From positions 1-64,000 of the forward strand of contig CANMAI010000014.1 of NCBI GenBank assembly GCA_947495795.1: 64,000 nt of DNA. Direction: 5' to 3'. How positions within the stretch are numbered: the stretch's first letter is position 1; every line of letters starts with the position of its first letter. Source of the DNA: an uncultured Paracoccaceae bacterium (GTDB lineage Bacteria > Pseudomonadota > Alphaproteobacteria > Rhodobacterales > Rhodobacteraceae). This document shows positions 16,404-24,871 of the stretch, in pieces. Position numbers and translations under genes: made by a program. The notes under the pieces were generated by a model, which saw only the letters and a list, made by a program, of their open reading frames with translations, was not told the origin of the DNA and made no database searches.

Positions 16404-17846
16404 CTATCGCCTGATGTCTTGTGGCGGTGTCCCGGTCTCAAGCCATCCTTCCAAGGCCGTCAACGGATCAAGATCAGCCTGCGTGACACCTGCTGGTCCA
16501 GGTTGCGCACCGCAATGATCGACGCCAGGTATCATATGCAAAGACACCGCCTCCGCGCGCGCGTCCGTGCCAATAGTTTCCCCAACGGCTGCGTACCATT
16601 CCACGGTTTTCTGCGGAGTGACCAACGGATCGGCCCACCCATGCCAGACGAGCATGCGCCCCCCTGCCTCGTGAAAGGCCGAGATGTCCGGGTTGTCTGC
16701 ATTGTAGGTGCTTGCGGCCTGGCTCATCCGCTCCGGGTCCAAATCGAAGTCGAACCCTCTCGGATTGTAGCTCGCACCCGGGTCCTCCGGAAACGCCATA
16801 TGCCCCAGAAAGCCTGCCGCAAAGAACTCCATGAGTGGGGGAGAGCCATCTGGTGCGCCAACCAACCACAAAGGCCAGAACGCTTCCGAACCGGCAGGAA
16901 TGCCGCCAGGATAAAGCTGCTCTCCGGTACTGTTGCGCGGGCCGTCACGCCAACTGGAGAGAACCTGCAACTCCTCATCGGTCAAGCAATTGTCGTCAGC
17001 GCCGTCGCACATCAAGGCAGACAAATCAGGCTGGCACATCGCAGGATCAGCAACTGCGCCATCTGACGATCCATCAGCTGCATCGCATTGATCCAAGACC
17101 GCCTCAGCAATTAATGCTGAGTCATCTGGGCCAAGAATGCGTTCACCTGTCGGGCTTGTGTTCGTCTGTATCAGAAAGGCAAGCATCGAGCCGACGAGGC
17201 CTGGGTAATCCATCGCCGGGGCACCAACAATGATGCCGTCGAACATCTCCGGTGTGTCTAGGGCAGCACGCATCGCCATGCGTCCACCGGTCGAGCATCC
17301 TTGAAAAATCGACGTTTCCAGCGTTTCGTTATAAAAGGCGCTCATCAAAACATTGGCGACACGGTTGGTCTCAGGGACAGAGCGCCATCCCCAATCGCGT
17401 TCGGCTTGCGGATTTTCATGTGCCCAGGATGCATCCACCACCGACAACCCGTGATGTCCGGAATCTGACGTCGCTGTCGCATAGCCACGGGCAAGACCTG
17501 GTCCCATCGAGTTTATGATCGAGCCACCTGCGTCTGCGCGGCCGAGTTCGCCACAAAACCCACCACATCCGGCTTGGTATAGACCGCCATTCCAGCCCTC
17601 CATCGGCAACCGCACTTCGATAGAAATTGCCGGCAGTGCCGTCGCGCGCACTTCGCAATAGGCGGGAAGTGAACCATATGGCCCGTCTTGGGAGGCCTCG
17701 ACCACTTGGGCGGATGTCACATAACCGCCAGGGAACGATTGGTTTTGCAACGCGGTACAGGCGTCTTCCGACTGCGCCATGGCGGGTCCGGCAACGCCGA
17801 AAGCGAAGAGCGAGCAGGAGAGACTGAGGAAAATATGCCGGCTCAT
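16404..17846 (-). CDS. Tannase/feruloyl esterase family hydrolase, secreted
   Basis: 480 residues with a signal peptide (1-24, AMAQ). The family hallmark is present: nucleophile Ser185 in GCSTGG directly preceded by Cys184, and His444 followed by Cys445 (VDHCG), the pair joined by a disulfide in this family; the acid lies in HGWADPLV. The lid region has many cysteines. It should hydrolyse aromatic esters (tannin, feruloyl or phthalate-type) in the periplasm. It overlaps the dienelactone hydrolase gene by four bases. Confidence 0.9.
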   Translation of the reverse strand: MSRHIFLSLSCSLFAFGVAGPAMAQSEDACTALQNQSFPGGYVTSAQVVEASQDGPYGSLPAYCEVRATALPAISIEVRLPMEGWNGGLYQAGCGGFCGELGRADAGGSIINSMGPGLARGYATATSDSGHHGLSVVDASWAHENPQAERDWGWRSVPETNRVANVLMSAFYNETLETSIFQGCSTGGRMAMRAALDTPEMFDGIIVGAPAMDYPGLVGSMLAFLIQTNTSPTGERILGPDDSALIAEAVLDQCDAADGSSDGAVADPAMCQPDLSALMCDGADDNCLTDEELQVLSSWRDGPRNSTGEQLYPGGIPAGSEAFWPLWLVGAPDGSPPLMEFFAAGFLGHMAFPEDPGASYNPRGFDFDLDPERMSQAASTYNADNPDISAFHEAGGRMLVWHGWADPLVTPQKTVEWYAAVGETIGTDARAEAVSLHMIPGVDHCGAQPGPAGVTQADLDPLTALEGWLETGTPPQDIRR

Positions 17847-18589
17847 GCGTCACCTCCTTTCAACGTGCGATCAAAGAAGCTGATCATCTCTTTCCATCCA
17901 CGCTCGGCTGAGACCGCGTCATAGACCGGGAAATCCGGTTTCATCCAACCATGCGCCGCAGGATAGGTTTCAGCTTTGTAGGCCACGCCTTCCTGGTCCA
18001 GCGCCGCCTCAAAGTTCTTCGCCATCTCAGTAGGATAGTGTTCGTCGTTGGTTGCGGCGGCGATGTAGAGCTCGGCCTTCAGCTTCGACGCAAGAAGATG
18101 CGGGCTGTCAGGCGCGTCACTGGCCAGATTGCTTCCGTGGAAACTCGCCGCGGCCCCAATCTGATCGGGATAGGTTCCGGCGGCTGTGATGGCCATGCCA
18201 CCGCCAAAGCAGAACCCAACTGTGCCCACCTTGTCTCCAAAGACGTCGCTTCGCGTCCCGAGGTAGTCGAGGATTGCGCCGGTATCTTCTGCAGCCTTCG
18301 CATTGTTCGTCGTCATGAGAAGCGGACCGAGAATGGCCATCATGTCTCCCGCCAGCACTTCGACTGGATCGAAAGGTCCATATGGGCCGTGGCGGTAGAA
18401 GAGATCTGGCAGCAGAACCACATATCCGGCGTCTGCGAGTTTCTGCGCCATGTCCGCTACAGCAGGGCGAATGCCCCCGGCGTCAAAGTAGAAAATGACG
18501 GCAGGGCCGCCGCCGCCATCGCTTGGTGTGTAGATAAAGAGCGGACACTCACCGTCTTGCGTTGAGAGGTCGAGTTTTTCTTCGGGCAT
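17843..18589 (-). CDS. Dienelactone hydrolase family protein
   Basis: 248 residues, cytoplasmic, from the ATG at 18589 with AAGGA six bases ahead; the open frame extends further but is not coding-like. Nucleophile Cys in GFCFGGGM, Asp in ATNDEHYP and His in PAAHGWM form the classic Cys-Asp-His triad of DLH enzymes. It is co-transcribed with the tannase-like esterase and a SnoaL protein, which points to breakdown of an aromatic or lactone compound. Confidence 0.9.
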   Translation of the reverse strand: MPEEKLDLSTQDGECPLFIYTPSDGGGGPAVIFYFDAGGIRPAVADMAQKLADAGYVVLLPDLFYRHGPYGPFDPVEVLAGDMMAILGPLLMTTNNAKAAEDTGAILDYLGTRSDVFGDKVGTVGFCFGGGMAITAAGTYPDQIGAAASFHGSNLASDAPDSPHLLASKLKAELYIAAATNDEHYPTEMAKNFEAALDQEGVAYKAETYPAAHGWMKPDFPVYDAVSAERGWKEMISFFDRTLKGGDA

Positions 18590-18612
18590 ATCTGAATCCT
18601 TCTTCGGGTGGC

Positions 18613-18969
18613 TTAAAGGGGGTGAATATCCATGCGTTGGACGAGATCGTTTTGCATGTGAAAGACGTATTCGAACCGACCGCGGGACAGCACCGACCCG
18701 TGCATATTCCGGACAACTTGGCTGAGAGAAACGACCCACTGATCGTCAGCGAGGCGCCGCACATCTGTCACTTCATCCTTCGTGTCGATGTGCTTCCATT
18801 GCTCGGTCCAGTAGTGGCGAATTGCGTCATGAGATCGCAGGCGCTTGTCGCCATCGGGGTAATCAATGTCGTGCGCGAAATGGGCCAGCATGGCGTCTGC
18901 ATCGCGTGCATTGAATGCTGCAAAGAGCATGTGAAAGAGCGATGTGAGGTCTTTGTTGCCTTCTGTCAT
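18613..18969 (-). CDS. SnoaL-like (NTF2-fold) protein
   Basis: 118 residues from the ATG at 18969. The pattern AAFNARDADAMLAHFAHDIDYPDG followed by a basic RSHDAIRHYW segment is typical of SnoaL/NTF2-fold proteins, which are isomerases, cyclases or binding proteins. It is the first gene of the minus-strand unit with the dienelactone hydrolase and the tannase-like esterase, 23 bases upstream of the former. It is divergent from a MarR gene. Confidence 0.82.
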   Translation of the reverse strand: MTEGNKDLTSLFHMLFAAFNARDADAMLAHFAHDIDYPDGDKRLRSHDAIRHYWTEQWKHIDTKDEVTDVRRLADDQWVVSLSQVVRNMHGSVLSRGRFEYVFHMQNDLVQRMDIHPL

Positions 18970-19014
18970 TGATGGTCGCCTGTTAGCGGTTGGCAGGTTC
19001 AAAGCGAATCTATA

Positions 19015-19028
19015 TATGTACGTATGTA
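19015..19028. promoter_or_regulatory. TATGTA direct repeat between SnoaL and MarR genes
   Basis: The divergent intergenic region holds TATGTA at 19015-19020 and 19023-19028, in an AT-rich stretch that probably also contains the promoters of both genes. It is a candidate MarR site by position only; the symmetry is poor. Confidence 0.25.
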
Positions 19029-19051
19029 TTATTCTGACAAGGCTCGCAAGA

Positions 19052-19504
19052 ATGACTGACGACAAGGATGATGTGCTTTCGACACCGGGGCATCTGATCA
19101 GCTTGGCTGCACGCAGCTTCGCGCGGCTCAGTGAGGCGCGCTTAAAACCACTAGGCTTTGCGCCAGGTCATCTGCCGGTTCTGGTGGCTCTGCGAGATGG
19201 TCATGCGGACACGCAGCGTGACCTTGCACGCTTTGCGAAGATTGAGCAGCCGCCCATGGCACAGATGCTGAACCGGATGGAGCGCGACGGGTTGATCGAC
19301 CGCAAGCCTGATCCCAAGGATGGTCGTAGCCAGAAGATATCGCTCACACCAATGGCTTTGGAGCGCATGCCCATGGCGATTGAGGCTCTCGTAGAGGGCA
19401 ATCGCGAGGCAATGACCGGTCTGAGCGAGATGGAAGCAGAGCAATTTGAAGGGCTGGTCCTGCGTGTCATCGAAAACCTTGATCGGATGACGCAAGTATC
19501 GTGA
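19052..19504 (+). CDS. MarR-family transcriptional regulator
   Basis: 150 residues from the ATG at 19052 (AAGG eleven bases upstream). Winged helix-turn-helix with QRDLARFAKIEQPPMAQMLNRMERDGLIDRK followed by the DPKDGRSQ wing, the MarR signature. It probably represses the divergent SnoaL / dienelactone hydrolase / tannase unit and responds to an aromatic ligand, by analogy with other MarR proteins beside aromatic-degradation genes. Confidence 0.9.
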   Translation: MTDDKDDVLSTPGHLISLAARSFARLSEARLKPLGFAPGHLPVLVALRDGHADTQRDLARFAKIEQPPMAQMLNRMERDGLIDRKPDPKDGRSQKISLTPMALERMPMAIEALVEGNREAMTGLSEMEAEQFEGLVLRVIENLDRMTQVS

Positions 19505-19518
19505 GTTGTGACCGACGA

Positions 19519-19541
19519 CAGACGTGCAAGATACGCGTCTG
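19519..19541 (+). terminator. Hairpin between convergent genes
   Basis: CAGACGTG and CGCGTCTG can pair (8 base pairs with one G-U) around a 7-base loop, between the ends of the MarR gene and the converging phosphatase gene. There is no T-run, so intrinsic termination is only suggested by position. Confidence 0.35.
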
Positions 19542-19555
19542 CCACCGATCTTCTG

Positions 19556-20248
19556 TCAATTGTGATCGTGTTCGTGTTCGCTATGTTGCTCTGATTTGGC
19601 ACGGTCGCGGATCGAGGCATCGATGACTGCATCGTTCCAGGCGTTCGCCGGAATGACGCCAAGTTGGTGTGGTTCGCCATTCTCGACTGAAAATACTGCA
19701 GCATCACCTTCGGCCAGATGTCCTCCGAACATGAACGAGAATGTCCCAAGATGGGTTACGAGCGCGGTGTTTTCCGCTTGGCCCGCGCCTGCCAAGATGA
19801 GGTCGGTGAAGCCATCACGGACTTCATCTTGCTCTTGCATATAGCCAAGTAGAGCGGGTGCCGCTTCAACGTTGCGGAACATGAGGCGTCCTGTTTCGAG
19901 TGCGCGGCACATCGGACTGGCAAAGACATCGCCTATCGGAATGCCGAGATACCGGATGACACCGCCATTCTCGGTCGCGTTCGCTGCACCCGCAACCGAC
20001 AGATTGCGCTGCGTTGCACAATTCGCGATGTCGAAGTCTGCGTCATCGGGAAGCCAGGCATTTGTTCGCTCGTGACGGATGACGAGGACATGTCCACCGT
20101 CCTTCAAAAGATTGATCATGGCGGCAACATCAGGCTGTAGATGCTGATGCGGCATCTCCTGTTTGGACTCTTGAGCGTCGGATACTTGGCTTAGGGCGAG
20201 ACCTGCCATGATGATAGCAGCGAAAACGATACGTTGATTGGCGAGCAT
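19556..20248 (-). CDS. Periplasmic histidine phosphatase family protein
   Basis: 230 residues from the ATG at 20248. Signal peptide (1-25, VSDAQE), then a phosphoglycerate-mutase-like fold with VIRHERT (the RH motif carrying the phospho-accepting His), a second arginine in SPMCRALET and a late VTHLG His. The C-terminus ends in a His/Glu/Asp tail (HSEHEHDHN) that could bind metal. The substrate is unknown; it stands alone, convergent with MarR. Confidence 0.83.
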   Translation of the reverse strand: MLANQRIVFAAIIMAGLALSQVSDAQESKQEMPHQHLQPDVAAMINLLKDGGHVLVIRHERTNAWLPDDADFDIANCATQRNLSVAGAANATENGGVIRYLGIPIGDVFASPMCRALETGRLMFRNVEAAPALLGYMQEQDEVRDGFTDLILAGAGQAENTALVTHLGTFSFMFGGHLAEGDAAVFSVENGEPHQLGVIPANAWNDAVIDASIRDRAKSEQHSEHEHDHN

Positions 20249-20520
20249 AACGGAGAACCTTCTTGTCTGAGGAAGTCGAGACAAGACTGGAATCCCATCT
20301 CAAGCATGCTCATAAGATACGTTAGAGAGCCCGTCAAACTCATGTGTGTTCATTTGTTGCAAGAACGGCAAGTTCCTGCTCGTCATGATCGGGAATCCCG
20401 GAGAGGACTGCGGCCTGTGCAAAGTGACAATTTAGAGAGCCTTTGTCCGTTTTGCGGACTTTGCTGCCGTTGGAAGTGTCGGTCCCAATGTCTGGTTTGA
20501 GTTCCTGCTCAGACGCCCTC

Positions 20521-20564
20521 TTGACTTCCGCTCAAGTTAGTTTAGTTTATTCTAAACAGTTTAG
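20521..20564 (+). promoter_or_regulatory. ArsR-type promoter/operator
   Basis: A TTGACT box (20521-20526) precedes a perfect inverted repeat GTTTA-TTC-TAAAC (20545-20557). A further GTTTA copy lies on its left (20540-20544) and one on its right (20559-20563). The cluster lies just upstream of the ArsR start, the expected place for an autoregulatory site. The rest of the 332-base gap (20249-20580) shows nothing recognisable. Confidence 0.55.
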
Positions 20565-20580
20565 GGATAAATAAAATATT

Positions 20581-20904
20581 GTGAGCACCGACGCGACTTT
20601 CTCAGCACTCGCGCACCCTGTCAGGCGTCAGATGCTGGATAGACTTCTGGATGGACCGGCTACGGTGAGTCAGCTTGGCGCAAATCATAGCATATCTCCG
20701 GGAGCGATTTCCCAACACCTCAGGGTGCTTGAGCAGGCAGCCATGATCCGCAGGACGTTGAATGGTCGGCAACACCACATCGAACTGGACGAAAGAGGCT
20801 TCAAACCGGTTCTAACTTGGGCGGAAAAGTATGGAGCATTCTGGGGTGCCAATCTGGAGTCGTTGGGAGAGTTCCTAATGCGCGAGAAATCCGATGAGCA
20901 GTGA
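20581..20904 (+). CDS. ArsR-family winged-helix regulator
   Basis: 107 residues starting at GTG. ALAHPVRRQMLDRLLDG and the recognition helix ISPGAISQHLRVLEQAAMI followed by a GRQHH wing are typical of the ArsR group that partners SRPBCC proteins. There are no metal-binding cysteines in the recognition helix (no CVC), so it is probably not a metal sensor. It overlaps the SRPBCC gene by 11 bases, a common pairing. Confidence 0.9.
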   Translation: MSTDATFSALAHPVRRQMLDRLLDGPATVSQLGANHSISPGAISQHLRVLEQAAMIRRTLNGRQHHIELDERGFKPVLTWAEKYGAFWGANLESLGEFLMREKSDEQ

Positions 20905-21364
20905 TGATGCATCTGATGTCGATGAAGTCAAAGTTTCGGCCTGGTACGCGGTGGGTGTTCGCCAAGCATTCTCTGCTTGGACTGACCCCGGCGAAATAGA
21001 GAAATGGTTTGGCCCCAAAGGCTTTCGCGCCGAAGTCCTCGAGATGGATTTCAGGATCGGCGGTCGCTGGCGCTTCAAGATGATCTCGCAGTCCGGAGAT
21101 GTCTCCCATCATCGAGGTCGGTATCTAGCTATCGAACCTGAAAAATTACTGTCGTTCACTTGGGAAAGCGAAGAAGACAGTGACCTGACAGAAGGGCGCG
21201 AGACGCACGTAAGTGTCCATTTTTATGCGGAGTCGGGGGGTTCACGGGTGACGTTGGTGCACGAACGACTTCCCACACCCCAGGCAAAGCAAGCTCTCGA
21301 ATTTGGATGGTCGAGTGGCATGCCGAAACTGCGGCGACTTTTGGAAGGGAAGCGGGATGACTGA
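20894..21364 (+). CDS. SRPBCC (AHSA1-like) domain protein
   Basis: 156 residues. WFGPKGFRAEVLEMDFRIGGRWRF and a C-terminal GWSSGMPKLRRLLEG helix are typical of activator-of-Hsp90-like START-fold proteins paired with ArsR regulators. They bind hydrophobic ligands in a deep cavity. It overlaps both neighbours, so the three genes form one operon. Function is not known. Confidence 0.87.
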   Translation: MSSDDASDVDEVKVSAWYAVGVRQAFSAWTDPGEIEKWFGPKGFRAEVLEMDFRIGGRWRFKMISQSGDVSHHRGRYLAIEPEKLLSFTWESEEDSDLTEGRETHVSVHFYAESGGSRVTLVHERLPTPQAKQALEFGWSSGMPKLRRLLEGKRDD

Positions 21365-21758
21365 GATTATTCATGGGGGCTGTGCCTGTGGCGCCGTGAG
21401 GTATGAAGTTCGCGCTGAAATTGAGTTCTCGTTCAATTGTCATTGTCGGAAGTGCCAGAGAGCGACTGGCGCAGGTCATTCTTCGGCATTCGCGGTTCTG
21501 AAGGCTGAGTTCAGGTGCTCTGGGACGATTAGGGAATTTGCTTCCTCAAGTGACAACGGTGCAATCACCCACGCCGGTTTTTGTCCAAAATGCGGATCGC
21601 CAATGACCAGCCGCACCGAGAGGTTTCCCGAGCGCATATACATACATGCCGCCACAATGGACGAACCTTCCAACTTTACACCAGCGTTTGTGGTTTTTGG
21701 CGATGCGGCGCAACCTTGGGACCTACCAGACGATCAACTGGCGAATGCCCCGCGGTAA
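21357..21758 (+). CDS. GFA-family (glutathione-dependent formaldehyde-activating-like) protein
   Basis: 133 residues from the ATG at 21357, overlapping the SRPBCC stop by eight bases. Zinc-ligand motifs CACG, NCHCRKC and CPKCG in the order typical of GFA/CENP-V domains. The family includes glutathione-hydroxymethyl synthase, but many members have unknown roles. Third gene of the ArsR operon. Confidence 0.88.
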   Translation: MTEIIHGGCACGAVRYEVRAEIEFSFNCHCRKCQRATGAGHSSAFAVLKAEFRCSGTIREFASSSDNGAITHAGFCPKCGSPMTSRTERFPERIYIHAATMDEPSNFTPAFVVFGDAAQPWDLPDDQLANAPR

Positions 21759-21759
21759 G

Positions 21760-22143
21760 ATGAGCAAGCCTGAAAAGTTCTGGGACCAATCGGCCGACAA
21801 CTACGATAAGACTGAAGAGCGATTTGAGTACATCCACAGCCGGAGCCGAGACCTTGCCAAGGAACACCTAAAGGATAGGGATGTCGTTCTAGACTATGGG
21901 TGTGGCACCGGCACGACCGCCTGCGAAATTGCAGGTCACGTGAAGGAAATTCAGGGGATTGATATATCCGCGAGAATGATTGAAATCGCGACAGGCAAAG
22001 CGGCCAAAGCGAAAATCGCAAACGTTGACTTTGCCCAAGGCGACATCTTTGACGATCAGTTCTTCAATAGCTTTCGCCGCGTGATGAACGACTGGCAGGA
22101 ACTAGATCGAGGCGGCGAAAACGGTCGATATCGCCGGTGGTAA
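21760..22143 (+). pseudogene. Truncated class I SAM methyltransferase
   Basis: Starts with a normal methyltransferase N-terminus (MSKPEKFWDQSADNYDKT, then VLDYGCGTGTTACEIA and IQGIDISARMIEIA) and stays recognisable to GDIFDDQFF at about residue 107. Then it changes abruptly to an Arg/Gly-rich tail and stops at 127 residues, where intact relatives have about 200. The DNA after the break continues in another frame (to about 22266) without a recognisable domain, so the C-terminal half was probably lost by deletion. Confidence 0.7.
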
Positions 22144-22266
22144 GATTGAGTACTTGCCAATTGTGGCCGCGAAACAGAATTGGGATCGCAGTAGGTTACC
22201 GTCTGCTGTGCAGGACCTTGCGGCTTTTGATCTCAAATGCGTCAATGCTAGCCTTCTGGAAATGCT

Positions 22267-22662
22267 TCAAAACCACATGTCCGTCACGGTCCGGCCATCA
22301 CTTGGAAGTTCTTTGAAGCTGTCGTGCCCCTCAAAGTGGCGGATTGGAATCTGGCCAATTGGAGAGGGGTCAGACATCCGAAGATTGACGGCCGTCCGCT
22401 TACGCCCGCTTTCATCCTCGGAACACACGACAAAATGCGTTACGCACCCACAAGTTGCGCAGAAATGAAAATTGATATCCCCGCTATCGCGGCGTCGATA
22501 GGTACCGGTTTCTCCGGTCGTCTGAATGTCATCGCCAAAGTATCCGTAGGCCCATAAGACGCCGTATCTCCGGCAAATTGTGCAATTGCAGGCCGTGACT
22601 GACTTTGGCATCGTATCAAGGGTCCAGCCAGCTTCGCCACAGTGGCAAGTTCCTTTCAGCAT
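22267..22662 (-). CDS. GFA-family protein
   Basis: 131 residues with zinc-ligand motifs CHCGEAGW, CNCTICRRYG and CATCGC, as in GFA/CENP-V domain proteins. It is a different subgroup from the GFA protein at 21357 and lies on the opposite strand, convergent with the truncated methyltransferase. The role is unknown; carbonyl-adduct chemistry with a thiol cofactor is the family precedent. Confidence 0.87.
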   Translation of the reverse strand: MLKGTCHCGEAGWTLDTMPKSVTACNCTICRRYGVLWAYGYFGDDIQTTGETGTYRRRDSGDINFHFCATCGCVTHFVVCSEDESGRKRTAVNLRMSDPSPIGQIPIRHFEGHDSFKELPSDGRTVTDMWF

Positions 22663-22898
22663 GTGTCAATCTCCACTCTCAGCACAGTCGGCGATCAAGC
22701 CGTGTCAGTGTTTGAGAGATGATAGTATTTTCATAATTGGCAAGCCAGACTGCTGATATCCAAGAAGCACGCTGTATTCTGAACCTGAAGCCACGCCAAC
22801 GGAAAGGCAAGGCACGAACACCTGTTGCAGGTCAGGTCCAATCGGCGGAAACTGCTCCCACTTATTTGCCACCGTCAAACCACCGGCTAGAATTGAAC

Positions 22899-23510
22899 AT
22901 GCCCTCAGACGCCGACAAAATCATTGATTTGTATCGCCGTCATGCACCTGCATGGACCCGGCAGCGAGGGAAGCAATTGGTGGAGCGCCAGTGGCTCGAC
23001 AAGTTTCTTGAGCTGCAGCCGGACACACCATCGGTTCTGGACATCGGATCCGGGTCCGGAGAACCAATCGGTCGATATTTGCTGGAGTGTGGGTGCTCCT
23101 TAACAGGAGTGGACACTTGTCCCGAACTGCTAGAAATCGCACGCGATAGTCTGCCATCAGCTACTTGGATAAGCGTAGACATGCGCGGTCTTGATCTGCG
23201 CACTCAATTTCATGGCCTACTGGCCTGGAACAGCACCTTTCATCTAACTCCGGATGACCAGCGCCGGATGTTTCCTATTTTCAGACAGCACGCAGCTCCC
23301 GGTACGGCTTTGATGTTTACGAGCGGACCGGCCTGCGGTGAAGCAATGGGTGAATTTGAAGGTGAGGCTCTCTACCATTCAAGTCTGGACCCGAGCGAAT
23401 ACCAAGAGCTGTTAGATCAGCATGGTTTTGAGTTAATGGATCACATCATAGAGGATCAGAATTGTAACGAACAAACCGTTTGGCTCGCCCAACTCCGCGA
23501 CGTAGATTGA
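22899..23510 (+). CDS. Class I SAM-dependent methyltransferase
   Basis: 203 residues from the ATG at 22899; the upstream frame lacks coding character. SAM motif I VLDIGSGSGEPIGRYL, an acidic motif II (TGVDTCPE) and WISVDMRGL are clear. The C-terminal half (FHLTPDDQRRMF and later GEALYHSSLDPSEYQELL) matches small-molecule methyltransferases of unknown substrate. The gene stands alone. Confidence 0.85.
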   Translation: MPSDADKIIDLYRRHAPAWTRQRGKQLVERQWLDKFLELQPDTPSVLDIGSGSGEPIGRYLLECGCSLTGVDTCPELLEIARDSLPSATWISVDMRGLDLRTQFHGLLAWNSTFHLTPDDQRRMFPIFRQHAAPGTALMFTSGPACGEAMGEFEGEALYHSSLDPSEYQELLDQHGFELMDHIIEDQNCNEQTVWLAQLRDVD

Positions 23511-23610
23511 GTTTCCCTTCTTCTGGCTGTTCGTTAACCTAGCCTTTGGCCGGGCGTCCCAGACCGAGTGCAGAAAACTGGTCGCTACTGACGACACGTT
23601 AGGAAAGTCG

Positions 23611-24183
23611 ATGCAAAAGACAGAACGGCAAAAGATGATAGCCGGCGAGTGGTACACGTGCCTGGATGATGAGCTTGAAGCGCTTCGTGTCACTGCGCGT
23701 TCGGCGGTGCACGAGCACAATTTTCTCGCTCCGGAAGATCGCGGCGCGATTGGTCCGAAGCTGCGCAACCTCATCAGCGCGGGATCGGCCATCATTGAGG
23801 CTCCATTCCACTGTGCGTACGGGATCAATATTCGGCTCGGCGATCAGGTCTTTCTGAATGCGGGCTGCACGATATTGGATTGCGCGACGGTCACCATCGA
23901 AGACCAGTGCCAACTCGGCCCCAATGTTCAAATTTACTGTGCCGAACATCACCATGACCCGATCAAGCGCAGCGTTAATGGATTGGAGATCGCCCGCCCC
24001 GTTCATATTGGCAAGCGGGTTTGGGTAGGCGGCGGCGCGATCATCCTTGCCGGCGTTACAATCGGTGAAGGCGCTGTTGTGGGCGCAGGAAGCGTTGTTA
24101 CCAGAGATGTCGGCCCGGGGCAGGTAGTTGTGGGCAATCCTGCTCGGCCCATCGAACGTAAGCAATACATTCAAGCGAACTGA
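23611..24183 (+). CDS. Sugar O-acetyltransferase (NodL/LacA/Maa type)
   Basis: 190 residues. Maltose-acetyltransferase N-terminal helix region (MIAGEWYTCLDDEL), then left-handed beta-helix hexapeptide repeats with catalytic His in EHHHDP, GKRVWVGGGAIILAGVTIGEGAVVGAGSVVTRD and the closing GNPARPI. Acetyl-CoA-dependent acetylation of a sugar is expected. Its stop codon overlaps the first base of HxlR-type site A. Confidence 0.92.
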   Translation: MQKTERQKMIAGEWYTCLDDELEALRVTARSAVHEHNFLAPEDRGAIGPKLRNLISAGSAIIEAPFHCAYGINIRLGDQVFLNAGCTILDCATVTIEDQCQLGPNVQIYCAEHHHDPIKRSVNGLEIARPVHIGKRVWVGGGAIILAGVTIGEGAVVGAGSVVTRDVGPGQVVVGNPARPIERKQYIQAN

Positions 24184-24225
24184 GTATTTGTTTTGATACT
24201 AAGTTAGAATATTCGTCCTTCTTTC
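24183..24225 (+). promoter_or_regulatory. HxlR-type element, site A
   Basis: AGTAT, 8 bases, ATACT (24183-24200), 13 bases, then CGTCCTTCTTTC (24214-24225): the same 43-base geometry as sites B-E. It points at the AhpD-like gene starting at 24305. The CTTTCA end followed 17-18 bases later by TTAGGT can act as -35 and -10, which would place the palindrome about 30 bases upstream of the -35. Confidence 0.7.
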
Positions 24226-24304
24226 AAATAGTTATGCATGCACTTAGGTGTTTTCGACATTGAGGGTCATCAGTCCCTTTCCGTCACACATTTAGGATAA
24301 GATC

Positions 24305-24838
24305 ATGACAATATTTGCGAAACTTGGAGCCGATTCCAGCATCGGCGACATACTTTTTTCTGACCCTGAACGCTACGCTCCGATCCTGGCGTTCGCCCAA
24401 GATGCCATGCGCAGCGACGGCGCTTTGCCCCACAAGACACGAGAACTACTGGCGGCTTATGTCTCTGGCTTAAATGAATGCACGTTTTGTCAGGGTGTAC
24501 ACACCGATGTCGCCAAACGATTTGGTGTCGATCCGTCGCTTCTTGCGAATCTGTTGCTCAGCGACGACCACGCCAGCATTGAAGATGAGCAAAAATCCAT
24601 TTTTGCCTTTGCGCGCAAATTGACAGTTTCGCCTTCCAAAGTCGTCGAGGCTGACCGGCAGAACGTTCTGGATGCAGGGCATTCGGAGGACATGTTGAAA
24701 GACGTGATCGCAATTGTATGCCTGTTTAGTTTCTTCAACAGGCTGGTTGATGGTCACGGCATCAAAGGCAACGCGGAGATTTTCAACCGGGACTCCGAAA
24801 TGCTCGCCGCGTTTGGCTACGTCCCTCCCCCTCAGTGA
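24305..24838 (+). CDS. AhpD-like / carboxymuconolactone decarboxylase family peroxidase-related protein
   Basis: 177 residues. The AhpD-type motif ECTFCQGVH supplies redox cysteines 59 and 62 and His66, as in alkylhydroperoxidase-D-like and 'peroxidase-related' CMD proteins. Expected to reduce peroxides or act on a quinone- or lactone-like substrate in the cytosol. It is followed after 33 bases by an SDR on the same strand, and both lie behind HxlR-type site A. Confidence 0.9.
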   Translation: MTIFAKLGADSSIGDILFSDPERYAPILAFAQDAMRSDGALPHKTRELLAAYVSGLNECTFCQGVHTDVAKRFGVDPSLLANLLLSDDHASIEDEQKSIFAFARKLTVSPSKVVEADRQNVLDAGHSEDMLKDVIAIVCLFSFFNRLVDGHGIKGNAEIFNRDSEMLAAFGYVPPPQ

Positions 24839-24871
24839 GACGCCAACAATCAGCTAGAAAAGGACCAAGAA

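Noticed and set aside
21303-21356. Longer N-terminus for the GFA protein
   Set aside because: The extra residues lie wholly inside the SRPBCC gene; the ATG at 21357 gives a normal family N-terminus.
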